In this document: one piece after another, positions 17,883 through 26,019 of the stretch
Numbering within the stretch: position 1 is the stretch's first letter
Layout of the letters: the number at the start of each line of letters is the position of its first letter
Origin: Chryseobacterium sp.
GTDB taxonomy: Bacteria > Bacteroidota > Bacteroidia > Flavobacteriales > Weeksellaceae
DNA length: 64,000 nucleotides
Direction of reading: 5' to 3'
NCBI RefSeq assembly: GCF_019236175.1
Contig: NZ_JAFAJM010000001.1
Span: 1-64,000 of the forward strand
Position numbers and translations under genes: made by a program
Notes under the pieces: generated by a model
What the model was told of the DNA's origin: nothing
The model's database searches: none
What the model saw: only the letters and a program-made list of their open reading frames with translations

Positions 17883-18245
17883 TTAGTCTGCTCTTGTAGC
17901 ACTGATTACCAAAGCTGCAACACCGGCTGCTCCGATAATAGTAGCCCCTGTTGCTATTCTTGCTTTCGATCTGTCTTTTACGGAAGCTACCTTTGCTTTA
18001 GGAATAATTACTTCTGTACTGTCTTTTTTACCTGCTGTCCCCACAAGGTTGTCTCCCACGATGTTTCTGAATAACATTTTTTGTCTCGGAGAGCCATCTC
18101 TCATTTTAACAACATATATTTTTCCGGCTTCCAGATTAGAATAGTTGTTTTTGGAAACATCCTCGCTGTATTTTGTTGTAGCGCAAGATGAAATAACGAA
18201 TAGAGAGGTTAATAAAGAAGATTTTAACAGTACAGATGCTTTCAT
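17883..18245 (-). CDS. Small lipoprotein of unknown function
   Basis: 120 aa with a lipoprotein signal: a hydrophobic stretch SLLTSLFVISSC, where ISSC is a good lipobox and Cys21 the lipid anchor. The mature part includes GKIYVVKMRDGSPRQKMLFRNIVGDNLVG, a compact beta-rich segment, and a hydrophobic glycine/alanine-rich tail (IATGATIIGAAGVAALVISATRAD in two parts). I do not recognise a named family. It is monocistronic, with a good promoter box upstream and a terminator downstream. Confidence 0.75.
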   Translation of the reverse strand: MKASVLLKSSLLTSLFVISSCATTKYSEDVSKNNYSNLEAGKIYVVKMRDGSPRQKMLFRNIVGDNLVGTAGKKDSTEVIIPKAKVASVKDRSKARIATGATIIGAAGVAALVISATRAD

Positions 18246-18263
18246 TGTTTCAGTTTAATTTTT

Positions 18264-18271
18264 CAAATTTA
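18264..18271 (-). promoter_or_regulatory. Putative -7 box of the small lipoprotein gene
   Basis: Minus-strand TAAATTTG, 18 nt upstream of the ATG at 18245. Confidence 0.5.
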
Positions 18272-18314
18272 TAATTTTTTTCGAATATACGTTTTTGGAA
18301 TTGAAAAAATATCT

Positions 18315-19814
18315 TTAAAGTTTGTAAATTTCTAATAAATCAGCAATATTTCTGTCATTCGCTAATCTTGGTGTCTTATTCTGGCCACCCAGCTTTCCCT
18401 GAGATTTGGCATATTCATGAAAAGCATTTTTTTTAAGCGGTGTGACGTGCAGTTTTTGTAAAATATTTCCTGAAATCAGATCGTCATAATAAGTGTTTCT
18501 GTGTCTAAGCTGAAGATCCAGTTCGTTGATGAATGCTTCCGGATCTGCAGGTGCTTTTTCAAATTCAATCAGCCATTCGTGGTAAGGAAGTCCTTCTTCG
18601 GGATTTACCTGCGGAGCCAGATGAAACTCCGTGATCTGTGCAGGATATTTTTCTAAAGTAGCCTTCATGGCCTCTTCAACTTCAAAAGCAATGACATGTT
18701 CTCCAAAAGCTGAGGTAAAATGTTTTGTTCTTCCGCTTACCACTAGCCTATAAGGGGTTTTGTCTATAAATCGGACGACATCCCCTATGGAATATGCCCA
18801 CAACCCTGAATTGGTGGTGAGAATCAAAGCATAGTCTTTTCCAAGTTCAATCTCTTGTAAAGTTAATCTTCTGGCTCCGGGCTTCCCATATTCCTCTAAC
18901 GGAATAAACTCATAAAATATTCCATGGTTTGTTAATAATAAAAGACCCTCTTTTGTATAATCATCCTGAAAAGCAAAAAAACCTTCGGAAGCAGGAAAAG
19001 TCTGAATAATGTCTACTTGGCCACCCAGCAGATCTTCCATCTTATCACGGTAAGGTTCATAATTGACTCCTCCTGTGACGATAAGCTGCAAATTAGGAAA
19101 TAATTTCTTGATTTTTTTACCGTGCCTTTCTGTTAGTTTTTCAAAATACATAATCAGCCACGGAGGAATACCTGAAATCAGAGTCATGTTTTCATGCTCT
19201 GTTTCCTCGATGATCCTGTCTACTTTGGCTTCCCAGTCTTCCATAATATTGGTTTCCCAGCTTGGTAAACGGTTCTTTTGAAGATAACCCGGAATATGGT
19301 GGGCGACAATACCGGATAATCTTCCGGTTTTGATACCAAAAACTTCTTCGAGTTCGGGACTTCCCTGTAGAAAAATCATTTTTCCATTAACAAAATCAGC
19401 ATTGTTCTTTTGAGCAATATAATGAAAAAGAGCAGTCTGTGCGCCGGCAATCTGAAAAGGCATTCCTTCCCTGGAAATGGGAATATACTTGGATCCTGAA
19501 GTAGTTCCTGAAGTTTTAGCAAAATATTCGGGAGTATCTGTCCAGAGAATATTGGCCTGTCCTTTTTTTACCCGTTCAATATAGGGTTTAAGATCTTCGT
19601 AGTCTGCAACAGGTACCCTGTCCTGAAAATCTTTTACAGAACGGATATTTTCAAAATCGTGCTCCCGTCCAAAAAGTGTTTTTTTGGCGGTAGTGATAAG
19701 AGAAATTAATAGATCTTCCTGATTTTTCTCCGGATTTTTTTTGAATTCCTCTGCTTTTTGGACATGTTTTTTTGCCCAGATCAGTGCTGCATTTTTCTTG
19801 AAGAAGTTTAACAT
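18315..19814 (-). CDS. GH3 auxin-responsive-promoter family protein (acyl-acid amido synthetase-like)
   Basis: 499 aa in the GH3 family, whose plant members adenylate carboxylic acids and join them to amino acids. The phosphate-binding motif TSGTTSGSKYIPIS is intact near residue 110. GGVNYEPYRDKMEDLLGG, IIQTFPASEGFFAFQ, TTNSGLWAYSIGDVVRF and the C-terminal lid with LVVSGRTKHFTSAFGEHV are all present. Length and motif order agree with full-length bacterial GH3 proteins. The substrate is unknown in bacteria; adenylation of an acyl acid is the family expectation. Its ATG follows a TAAATTTG box by 4 nt. No metabolic partner is visible nearby. Confidence 0.9.
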   Translation of the reverse strand: MLNFFKKNAALIWAKKHVQKAEEFKKNPEKNQEDLLISLITTAKKTLFGREHDFENIRSVKDFQDRVPVADYEDLKPYIERVKKGQANILWTDTPEYFAKTSGTTSGSKYIPISREGMPFQIAGAQTALFHYIAQKNNADFVNGKMIFLQGSPELEEVFGIKTGRLSGIVAHHIPGYLQKNRLPSWETNIMEDWEAKVDRIIEETEHENMTLISGIPPWLIMYFEKLTERHGKKIKKLFPNLQLIVTGGVNYEPYRDKMEDLLGGQVDIIQTFPASEGFFAFQDDYTKEGLLLLTNHGIFYEFIPLEEYGKPGARRLTLQEIELGKDYALILTTNSGLWAYSIGDVVRFIDKTPYRLVVSGRTKHFTSAFGEHVIAFEVEEAMKATLEKYPAQITEFHLAPQVNPEEGLPYHEWLIEFEKAPADPEAFINELDLQLRHRNTYYDDLISGNILQKLHVTPLKKNAFHEYAKSQGKLGGQNKTPRLANDRNIADLLEIYKL

Positions 19815-19818
19815 GCTT

Positions 19819-19826
19819 CAAATTTA
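19819..19826 (-). promoter_or_regulatory. Putative -7 box immediately before the GH3 ATG
   Basis: Minus-strand TAAATTTG ends 4 nt (AAGC) before the ATG at 19814, as for dnaB and the nitroreductase. Confidence 0.55.
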
Positions 19827-19873
19827 TAAATAAGTACAGAATCTGGAATCATTTTTATGAAGCTTGACATAAA

Positions 19874-19902
19874 AAAACCAATGAAACTGTTTCATTGGTT
19901 TT
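19874..19902 (-). terminator. Terminator downstream of a decayed gene copy
   Basis: Perfect arms AAAACCAATGAAA / TTTCATTGGTTTT with a 3-nt loop, followed on the minus strand by a T-run. No intact gene precedes it; it sits where the terminator of the decayed copy at 19968-20099 would be. Confidence 0.8.
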
Positions 19903-19967
19903 AAAGAATTTGATTTTAAAAGCAACAACATTTGCTTAGTAATTCTTATTGAGTCGCAGCTTTCTGA

Positions 19968-20099
19968 TCAGTCATTCTTTTTTTTAACAGCATACTTCGT
20001 TTTAGATTCCGGAACTTTAGTCGTTTTAGAAGGCGCTGTTGTTGAGCTATTACAGGTCTTCACGTTGGAACTAACAGCATGCTGTCGATAATTTTTTAT
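19968..20099 (-). pseudogene. Decayed tandem copy of the repeat-tailed secreted protein
   Basis: The minus strand here starts ATAAAAAATTATCGACAGC, similar to the start ATGAAAAAATTATTATCTGC of the intact gene at 20627, but the ATG is ATA and a base appears lost from the A-run. The conceptual product ends TTAPSKTTKVPESKTKYAVKKKND, Lys/Thr/Pro-rich like the middle of the intact protein. It is followed by a stop and a terminator. Upstream, 20139-20210 closely matches 20664-20734, upstream of the intact gene. I infer a tandem duplicate that lost function. A very short gene starting at an internal GTG is the alternative. Confidence 0.45.
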
Positions 20100-20138
20100 A
20101 GGTAATTTATCTTTTTTTATTGTCTTATAAAGTTATAG

Positions 20139-20210
20139 AAAAACCAGGCTGGAAATCAGATCTTTTAAAACTTAACTAAAGTTTATTATAGTTTAAAAAA
20201 AAATTAAAAG
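20139..20210 (-). repeat. Duplicated upstream region, copy A
   Basis: This 72-bp stretch matches 20664-20734 at nearly nine in ten positions by eye, including the shared core AACTTAACTAAAGTTTATTA and a long A-run. It lies about 40 nt before the decayed start, as its partner lies about 37 nt before the intact start. It is probably promoter or leader DNA. Confidence 0.75.
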
Positions 20211-20244
20211 TATTGTTTTATAGCATGTTATGTGTCAATAAAAA

Positions 20245-20267
20245 GCCGATGAAACAAGTTCATCGGC
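20245..20267 (-). terminator. Terminator of the 103-aa repeat-tailed protein gene
   Basis: GCCGATGAA / TTCATCGGC arms with a 5-nt loop and a T-rich minus-strand tail, about 50 nt past the stop. Confidence 0.8.
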
Positions 20268-20315
20268 ATCTCGAAATTTGATTATGAAAATAACAACTAT
20301 ATGTTAATGTTATGC

Positions 20316-20627
20316 TTATTTGTTTTCTTTATATCTTTTGTCCGGAGTTCCGTCTTTTTTCAGATGTTTATTGTCTTTAAACCTTTTATCCGGAGTTCCG
20401 TCTTTTTTCATTTTTGCAGCAGGCTGAGCAGTAGCAGGCTTTGCTGTTTTTACTTCGGCTGTTTTTGCCATTTTTGCTGGTTTAGCCGCTTTAGCTTCTG
20501 TAGCTTTAGTAGCCTTCATTGCAGTTTTTACAGGCGGATGTGCTGTACTTGTAGCGGGAGCAGTCTGCTGAGCAGTGGCAAGTCCTAATCCTAAAATCAG
20601 TGACATTGCAGATAATAATTTTTTCAT
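20316..20627 (-). CDS. Small secreted Lys/Ala-rich protein with C-terminal DGTPDKRYK repeats
   Basis: 103 aa. A signal peptide (MKKLLSAMSLILGLGLATAQ) is followed by a low-complexity Ala/Lys/Thr/Pro region (KTAMKATKATEAKAAKPAK), predicted disordered and very basic. Two tandem C-terminal repeats follow: MKKDGTPDKRFKDNK and LKKDGTPDKRYKENK. I cannot assign a function. The PDKR[YF]K repeat resembles a short motif in small exported flavobacterial proteins, so periplasmic location is likely. It has its own terminator and an upstream region duplicated at 20139-20210. No partner gene is close. Confidence 0.75.
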   Translation of the reverse strand: MKKLLSAMSLILGLGLATAQQTAPATSTAHPPVKTAMKATKATEAKAAKPAKMAKTAEVKTAKPATAQPAAKMKKDGTPDKRFKDNKHLKKDGTPDKRYKENK

Positions 20628-20663
20628 AAGAATTACTGTTATTTTGTTTGAATAAAGATATGC

Positions 20664-20734
20664 AAAAACCAGGCTAAAAAATTGATCTTTTTAAACTTAA
20701 CTAAAGTTTATTACAGCTTAAAAAAAAATTAAAG
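20664..20734 (-). repeat. Duplicated upstream region, copy B
   Basis: Partner of 20139-20210; probable promoter/leader DNA of the intact 20627 gene. Confidence 0.75.
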
Positions 20735-20750
20735 CGTTTTAACAAGAAAG

Positions 20751-20789
20751 AATAAAGCCTGCATTCAAAAAGTGAATGCAGGCTTTATT
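20751..20789 (-). terminator. Terminator of the 131-aa lipoprotein gene
   Basis: Perfect 16-bp arms AATAAAGCCTGCATTC / GAATGCAGGCTTTATT with a 7-nt loop, 21 nt past the stop. Confidence 0.9.
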
Positions 20790-20809
20790 ATATATTAAAA
20801 CTTATGGAT

Positions 20810-21205
20810 CTAACGGGTGCAATTGGCTGTCCACGTTTTTCCATCCTTAAGGAATAGAATTTTTAATTGGCTGTTGTCAATTCTTATATAAGAAGTTGCT
20901 GTAGAGCCAATCATTACCAGGGTATGGTCTCCTTTTTGTTCAAACTCTACCCCGTTGAGGTCGGGAATATCGTTTGAGAATGCAAAATTATACTTGGTGC
21001 CGCTGGCAATCTTTGTTACGAAAACGCTTCCGTTATCTGTACTGATATTGGTTCCGCTTCCGTTATTATAAGATACACTTCCTTTATAGGTTCCGGCAAA
21101 GAAGTCATTATTAGTAGGGTCGTCATCTCTGCTGCACGACGAAAAAGATAATGCTGTAGCTACTAACAGCATTAAGACTCCTAAAATTTTAATTGCTTTT
21201 TTCAT
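20810..21205 (-). CDS. Small lipoprotein of unknown function
   Basis: 131 aa. A hydrophobic signal ends in the lipobox FSSC with Cys24, followed by the acidic SRDDDPTNND linker typical of Bacteroidota lipoproteins sorted to the outer membrane or surface. The rest (FFAGTYKGSVSYNNGSG ... FVTKIASGTKYNFAFS ... DGKTWTANCTR) looks like a single small beta-barrel or beta-sandwich, reminiscent of lipocalin-like stress lipoproteins, but I do not name a family. It is monocistronic and divergent from mfd. Confidence 0.75.
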   Translation of the reverse strand: MKKAIKILGVLMLLVATALSFSSCSRDDDPTNNDFFAGTYKGSVSYNNGSGTNISTDNGSVFVTKIASGTKYNFAFSNDIPDLNGVEFEQKGDHTLVMIGSTATSYIRIDNSQLKILFLKDGKTWTANCTR

Positions 21206-21384
21206 AATATTATTCTTTTAGTGTTTGGTGGGGTGAAAATCCCAAAGACTATGCCATGTGCACATATTATGTTTTTTTTAACAGGGAATTAGAAAAATTA
21301 GTAGAATTTAAGATTCTAAGAAGGTAAGTGCTTCATTTTTATCTGAATCCTGATGTTCCCTTATACTGAAAAAGAAAATATCAT

Positions 21385-21392
21385 TACCTTTG
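21385..21392 (+). promoter_or_regulatory. Putative -7 box of mfd
   Basis: TACCTTTG, a TAnnTTTG match, 64 nt before the mfd ATG at 21457. Confidence 0.45.
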
Positions 21393-21456
21393 TATAGCTT
21401 TAAACGGTTTCGGAAAACTCCCGAAATCGCTTTTCTCGTTTATACCATTACTATTT

Positions 21457-24400
21457 ATGCAGTTAAAATCCATTAATGAGAAGTTTCTTCCCGATCTGTT
21501 GCAAAAAGAATTCGGGAAAGAGATTTTTACGTGTTTAGAGAACAATCAGCATATTGCCGTGAAAGGAAGTGCTGGGTCTTCAGTGGCTGTTTTTGTGGCC
21601 GAACTTTTTTTGGTTCAAAAGAAAACAATTCTTTATCTGGTAGATGATAAAGAAGATGCGCTGTATACCAATACTGAAATGGAAGATTTGCTTGGAAAAG
21701 AAAAAGTATTGTATTTTCCGGCAACTCACCTTGAACCCTATCAGGTGGAAAAAACCCAGAATGCCAATCTGGTGCTGAGAACTGAGGTTTTAAATAAAAT
21801 AAACTCAGGAAGATCTCCTAAAGTGATTGTTGCCTACGCAGGAGCACTTTCTGAAAAAGTACTTAAAAAAGAAGATTTTAAAGCAATTTCTCATCATATA
21901 AAGGTGGGAGATCAGCTGGATTTCGATTTTGTAGATGAGCTGCTTAATCATTATCATTTTCAGCAGGCCGACTTTGTTTCTGAGCCGGGAGAGTTTTCGG
22001 TAAGAGGAGGTATTGTGGATGTGTTTTCCTATTCTTATGAAAAGCCTTACAGGATAACATTCTTTGGAAATGAAGTGGAAAGCATTAAAACTTTTGATAT
22101 AGAATCACAGCTTTCCGTAGATAAGGTGAAAGAATTTCAACTGGTTTCCAATATGAATTTTTCAGTGACAGGAAGCAGAGTTTCTTTGCTGCAGCTATTG
22201 CCGAAGGAAAGCTATATCATCTCCAGAAATGGAATGATAGGAATGCAGAAGATCAAAACTTTCTATGAAAAAGCTCTTGAAAAATATGACACTTTAAGTA
22301 AAGATATTGCCCACCGTACACCACAGGAGCTTTTTATTTCAGATCAGGAGTTTTTATTTGATTATAAAAAATTTAATACTGTTGATTTTGCGGGATCTGT
22401 CATTGAAGGATTGAAAGATGTTTGCGAAGTTAGAATGGAACAGCTCCCGCAACCGTCTTTTCATAAAAATTTTGAACTGCTGATTGAAGATCTTGAAGAA
22501 AAACAAAATGAAGGATTTGATACATGGATTTCTTTTTCAACGGAAAAACAGAAGGAAAGACTGGAGTCTATTTTTGAAGAGCTGGAACATGAGCTTCCGT
22601 TTAAGAGTTTTAAGTCCGAATTACATGAAGGCTTTGTTGACAACGGCCATAAATTATTAGTTTATACAGATCATCAGATTTTTGATCGTTACCAGCGATA
22701 TAAAGCTAAAAATACTTTTGCCAAATCCGAACAGCTTACTTTGAAAGATCTGATGTCTCTGAAGATTGGAGATTATATCGCCCATATTGATCATGGGATT
22801 GGAAAGTTTATGGGACTGGTGAAGGTAAACAATGATGGTAAGATTCAGGAATGCTTTAAACTTACTTATAAAAACGGAGATCTATTATATGTGAGTATTC
22901 ATTCCCTGCATAAGATTTCAAAATATAATGGTCCTGACGGAAGAGAGGTTGTACTCAGTAAGCTAGGTTCACCAGCCTGGAAATCTTTAAAACAAAAAAC
23001 AAAAGCGAAAGTAAAACAGATTGCTTTCGATCTTATTAAACTCTATGCGCAGAGGAAAACAGCCAAAGGTTTTGCATACACTCCGGATTCTTACCTGCAG
23101 AATGAGCTGGAGGCGAGCTTTATTTATGAAGATACTCCGGATCAGGAAAAAGCAACGGTAGATGTGAAGAGGGATATGGAAGCTGATACGGTAATGGACA
23201 GGCTGGTGTGTGGAGATGTAGGTTTCGGAAAAACGGAGGTGGCAATTCGTGCTGCATTCAAAGCGGCTACGGATGGTAAGCAGGTAGCTGTACTGGTTCC
23301 GACTACAATTCTTGCCTTCCAGCATTATAGAAGTTTCAAAGAAAGATTAAAAGATTTCCCTGTTAATGTCGCTTATGTAAACCGCTTCAGAACCGCAAAA
23401 CAGAAATCTGAAACACTGGATGCTCTAAAGAACGGGAAAGTAGATATTATTATAGGAACGCATCAGCTGGTAAGCAGTTCTGTCAAATTCAAAGATTTAG
23501 GGTTGCTGATTATTGATGAAGAACATAAGTTTGGCGTTTCCGTAAAAGATAAGCTTAAAACATTGAAAAATAATGTGGATACGCTTACTCTTACAGCTAC
23601 ACCCATTCCGAGAACACTGCAGTTTTCTCTGATGGCGGCAAGGGATTTATCGGTAATTAAGACACCCCCTCCGAACAGACAACCTGTAGATACCCAGCTG
23701 ATAGGCTTTAATGAAGAAATCCTTCGCGATGCTGTTTCGTATGAGCTTCAAAGAGACGGACAGGTCTATTTTATCAACAACAGAATTGAAAATCTTAAAG
23801 ATATTGCAGGGCTTATTCAGAGGCTCGTTCCTGATGCAAGAGTGATTACAGGACATGGCCAGATGGATGGGAAGCAGCTCGAGAAAAATGTCCTTGATTT
23901 TATGGAAGGGAAATATGACGTCCTGGTTTCTACGACCATTGTGGAAAGTGGAGTGGATGTTCCTAATGCCAATACGATTTTTATCAATGATGCACAAAGA
24001 TTCGGAATGGCAGATCTGCATCAGATGCGAGGAAGGGTAGGACGGAGCAACAGGAAGGCATTCTGTTATCTGATCACTCCACCTTATGATATGATGACTT
24101 CCGATGCCAGAAAACGTCTGGAAGCCATTGAACAGTTTTCAGACTTAGGAAGTGGTTTCCAGATTGCTATGAAGGATCTTGAAATCCGTGGAGCCGGAGA
24201 TTTACTGGGAGCAGAACAAAGCGGATTTATTAATGAAATGGGATTTGAAACGTATCAGAAATTAATGCAGGAAGCCTTGGAAGAATTAAAAGATGACGCA
24301 GATTTTGAAAATCTGTTTGAAAATGAAGAGGATCGGAATAAACTGTTCAAATCTGTAAAAGATGTCAATATCGATACAGATCTTGAACTGATGCTGCCTG

Positions 24401-24825
24401 ATTTTTATATTTCCAATACGGAAGAAAGGTTATTGCTGTATCAGAAAATTGCTGAAATCGATAATGAAAAAGATCTCCAGAAATTTGAACTTGAACTGAT
24501 AGATCGTTTCGGAGCTCTTCCTAAAGAGGCGGTGAACTTATTGAAAAGTGTATCTTTAAAATGGCTTGCTGCGGATATAGGGTTTGAAAAAATTGTTATG
24601 AAAAACGGTGTCTTTTTAGGTTATTTTCCGGGTAATCCTCAGGATAAATTTTATCAGACCGACCGATTCAGGCATATCATTAATTACTTAACCAGAAATC
24701 CGGCAGAAGCTCAGCTTAAGGAGAAAACCGGTAAAGAAGGAAATCAGCTGATGATGAGAAAAGAAAAAGTGAAAAATGTAGATGAAGTGAATATTCTTTT
24801 AAAAGCTATTATTGAACATAATTAA
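21457..24825 (+). CDS. mfd: Transcription-repair coupling factor
   Basis: Mfd pushes stalled RNA polymerase off damaged DNA and recruits UvrA. The 1122-aa protein has a UvrB-like N-terminal module and the RNA-polymerase-interacting domain (GDYIAHIDHGIGKFMGLVKV near 435). A RecG-like motor follows: Walker A GDVGFGKTEVAIRAAF near 588, DEEHKFGV, LTATPIPRTLQFS, the TRG region GRVGRSNRKAFCYLI, and DLGSGFQIAMKDLEIRGAGDLL compressed over that motif. A C-terminal TRCF domain with YQKLMQEAL closes it. It is slightly shorter than the E. coli protein, within the Bacteroidota range. It is the only gene in its transcription unit, with a promoter box upstream and a strong terminator downstream. Confidence 0.97.
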   Translation: MQLKSINEKFLPDLLQKEFGKEIFTCLENNQHIAVKGSAGSSVAVFVAELFLVQKKTILYLVDDKEDALYTNTEMEDLLGKEKVLYFPATHLEPYQVEKTQNANLVLRTEVLNKINSGRSPKVIVAYAGALSEKVLKKEDFKAISHHIKVGDQLDFDFVDELLNHYHFQQADFVSEPGEFSVRGGIVDVFSYSYEKPYRITFFGNEVESIKTFDIESQLSVDKVKEFQLVSNMNFSVTGSRVSLLQLLPKESYIISRNGMIGMQKIKTFYEKALEKYDTLSKDIAHRTPQELFISDQEFLFDYKKFNTVDFAGSVIEGLKDVCEVRMEQLPQPSFHKNFELLIEDLEEKQNEGFDTWISFSTEKQKERLESIFEELEHELPFKSFKSELHEGFVDNGHKLLVYTDHQIFDRYQRYKAKNTFAKSEQLTLKDLMSLKIGDYIAHIDHGIGKFMGLVKVNNDGKIQECFKLTYKNGDLLYVSIHSLHKISKYNGPDGREVVLSKLGSPAWKSLKQKTKAKVKQIAFDLIKLYAQRKTAKGFAYTPDSYLQNELEASFIYEDTPDQEKATVDVKRDMEADTVMDRLVCGDVGFGKTEVAIRAAFKAATDGKQVAVLVPTTILAFQHYRSFKERLKDFPVNVAYVNRFRTAKQKSETLDALKNGKVDIIIGTHQLVSSSVKFKDLGLLIIDEEHKFGVSVKDKLKTLKNNVDTLTLTATPIPRTLQFSLMAARDLSVIKTPPPNRQPVDTQLIGFNEEILRDAVSYELQRDGQVYFINNRIENLKDIAGLIQRLVPDARVITGHGQMDGKQLEKNVLDFMEGKYDVLVSTTIVESGVDVPNANTIFINDAQRFGMADLHQMRGRVGRSNRKAFCYLITPPYDMMTSDARKRLEAIEQFSDLGSGFQIAMKDLEIRGAGDLLGAEQSGFINEMGFETYQKLMQEALEELKDDADFENLFENEEDRNKLFKSVKDVNIDTDLELMLPDFYISNTEERLLLYQKIAEIDNEKDLQKFELELIDRFGALPKEAVNLLKSVSLKWLAADIGFEKIVMKNGVFLGYFPGNPQDKFYQTDRFRHIINYLTRNPAEAQLKEKTGKEGNQLMMRKEKVKNVDEVNILLKAIIEHN

Positions 24826-24866
24826 CGCTTGTTTTTTATAAATAGTATTATTTTCTACAAAACATG

Positions 24867-24904
24867 AAAAAACATATAAAAAGTTAAGTTTTTATATGTT
24901 TTTT
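24867..24904 (+). terminator. Terminator of mfd
   Basis: Arms AAAAAACATATAAAAA / TTTTTATATGTTTTTT, 42 nt after the mfd stop, ending in a T-run. Confidence 0.8.
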
Positions 24905-25178
24905 TGTGATTATTATCATGTTTTTGTTGCGGAATATTCATGGATGTGAGAATTAACGTGATTTTGAGGACGTTAATATCACTTTTTATTGATAAAAAAA
25001 CATTCACTAATCCTTGGACTGATAAGGGTTTGTGATTTTTTTTTTCCTTGTTAAAATATAAAAAAAAGTGTTTTGTAGAAATAATTCTACTTTTGTGTGG
25101 GAATAATTCTATGCTGTAATGCGTTTATTTCTATAGGATTATGAGGGGATAACTGGAATTTTTATGATTCTTAATTTG

Positions 25179-25186
25179 TACATTTG
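25179..25186 (+). promoter_or_regulatory. Putative -7 box of the QVGIGT operon
   Basis: TACATTTG, 11 nt upstream of the ATG at 25198; a second candidate TACTTTTG lies at 25088-25095. Confidence 0.55.
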
Positions 25187-25197
25187 CAGTCCTTATT

Positions 25198-26019
25198 ATG
25201 AAAAAAATTATTTATTGCTGCGTCATCGGATTGCTTTCATTCCATGTTAGCGCACAGGTGGGTATCGGGACTGCTAAGCCTAAGTCTACTCTCGATGTCA
25301 ACGGGAAAACCACCTTACGAAAAGAACTTAGGGTAGGAGGTACTTCAACTCTGGCAGGAGATGCCGGATTGAACGGCCAGGTTTTGGTTTCTCAGGGTGA
25401 GGGTAAACCTCCCGTTTGGAAATCATTGAACGTTTCCTTTATGGAAGAGGGACAGTACAAATTAATCAATTCGTATTTGTCGTCGGATCAGGTAGGCATT
25501 TCAACCCTTTCTAATGGGGTTGCCGGAGATAATGTTTACAAAAACAGTGTCGGAGATAATATTACCGATATCTCTAAAGGGAAATGGACTAAAATTACAG
25601 GTCTTGCCAATAATTTTGCGATTAAGAACGGAAAAAACAGGCTTACGTATCAATTCCAGACCGGCGTTGAAATGAAAGCTCCTGCGGCTACCACTTCGGA
25701 AAGTGTAAGATTTGCCTGTGGAGTATTCAGAAACGGAACCCTTGTAGCTGTTCGCCCTGATAGAATCGCTTCTAATAATAATTCTGAAAAATCAGGACTA
25801 CAGGATTATATTTTCACCCTTAGCTATACAGAATTGAATGTTCCCGTGGGCACTCATACCATTGAGATTGCCTGCAGAAAAATTGACACTTCAAATGCTG
25901 GGTCTCAGTTTACAATAGGACGTAATGTACAGGATGCAAACGGTGCATCGAATGCATTTACTCTGGAATCTACCATGAAAATAGATGTTATTGAGTTTGT
26001 AACCTATAAAACCAACTAA
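25198..26019 (+). CDS. Exported QVGIGT-family protein (tandem paralogue 1 of 3)
   Basis: 273 aa. The signal peptide ends VSAQ, then comes the flavobacterial start VGIGTAKPKSTLDVNGKTTLRKEL, a segment found at the head of many exported Bacteroidota proteins with tail-fibre-like or adhesin-like folds. The body has FACGVFRNGTLVAVRPDRI and a HTIEIACRKID strand, suggesting a single beta-sandwich domain. I see no T9SS sorting domain and no lipobox. It is the first of three paralogues, with the next gene overlapping its stop by 1 nt, so the three form one operon. Adhesion or surface structure is a guess. Confidence 0.75.
   Translation: MKKIIYCCVIGLLSFHVSAQVGIGTAKPKSTLDVNGKTTLRKELRVGGTSTLAGDAGLNGQVLVSQGEGKPPVWKSLNVSFMEEGQYKLINSYLSSDQVGISTLSNGVAGDNVYKNSVGDNITDISKGKWTKITGLANNFAIKNGKNRLTYQFQTGVEMKAPAATTSESVRFACGVFRNGTLVAVRPDRIASNNNSEKSGLQDYIFTLSYTELNVPVGTHTIEIACRKIDTSNAGSQFTIGRNVQDANGASNAFTLESTMKIDVIEFVTYKTN

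Larger units (their letters stand above)
24826..25197 (+). other. 372-bp intergenic region between mfd and the QVGIGT gene trio
   Basis: It holds the mfd terminator (24867-24904), then very A/T-rich DNA. A 16-bp palindrome GTAGAAataaTTCTAC (25075-25090) overlaps a TACTTTTG box (25088-25095), a half repeat GGAATAATTCTA follows at 25100-25111, and a TACATTTG box at 25179-25186 lies just before the first gene. No ORF is seen. Confidence 0.6.

Noticed and set aside
23647..24021. A 124-codon minus-strand frame within mfd
   Set aside because: It is antisense to conserved helicase motifs and has no start signal.
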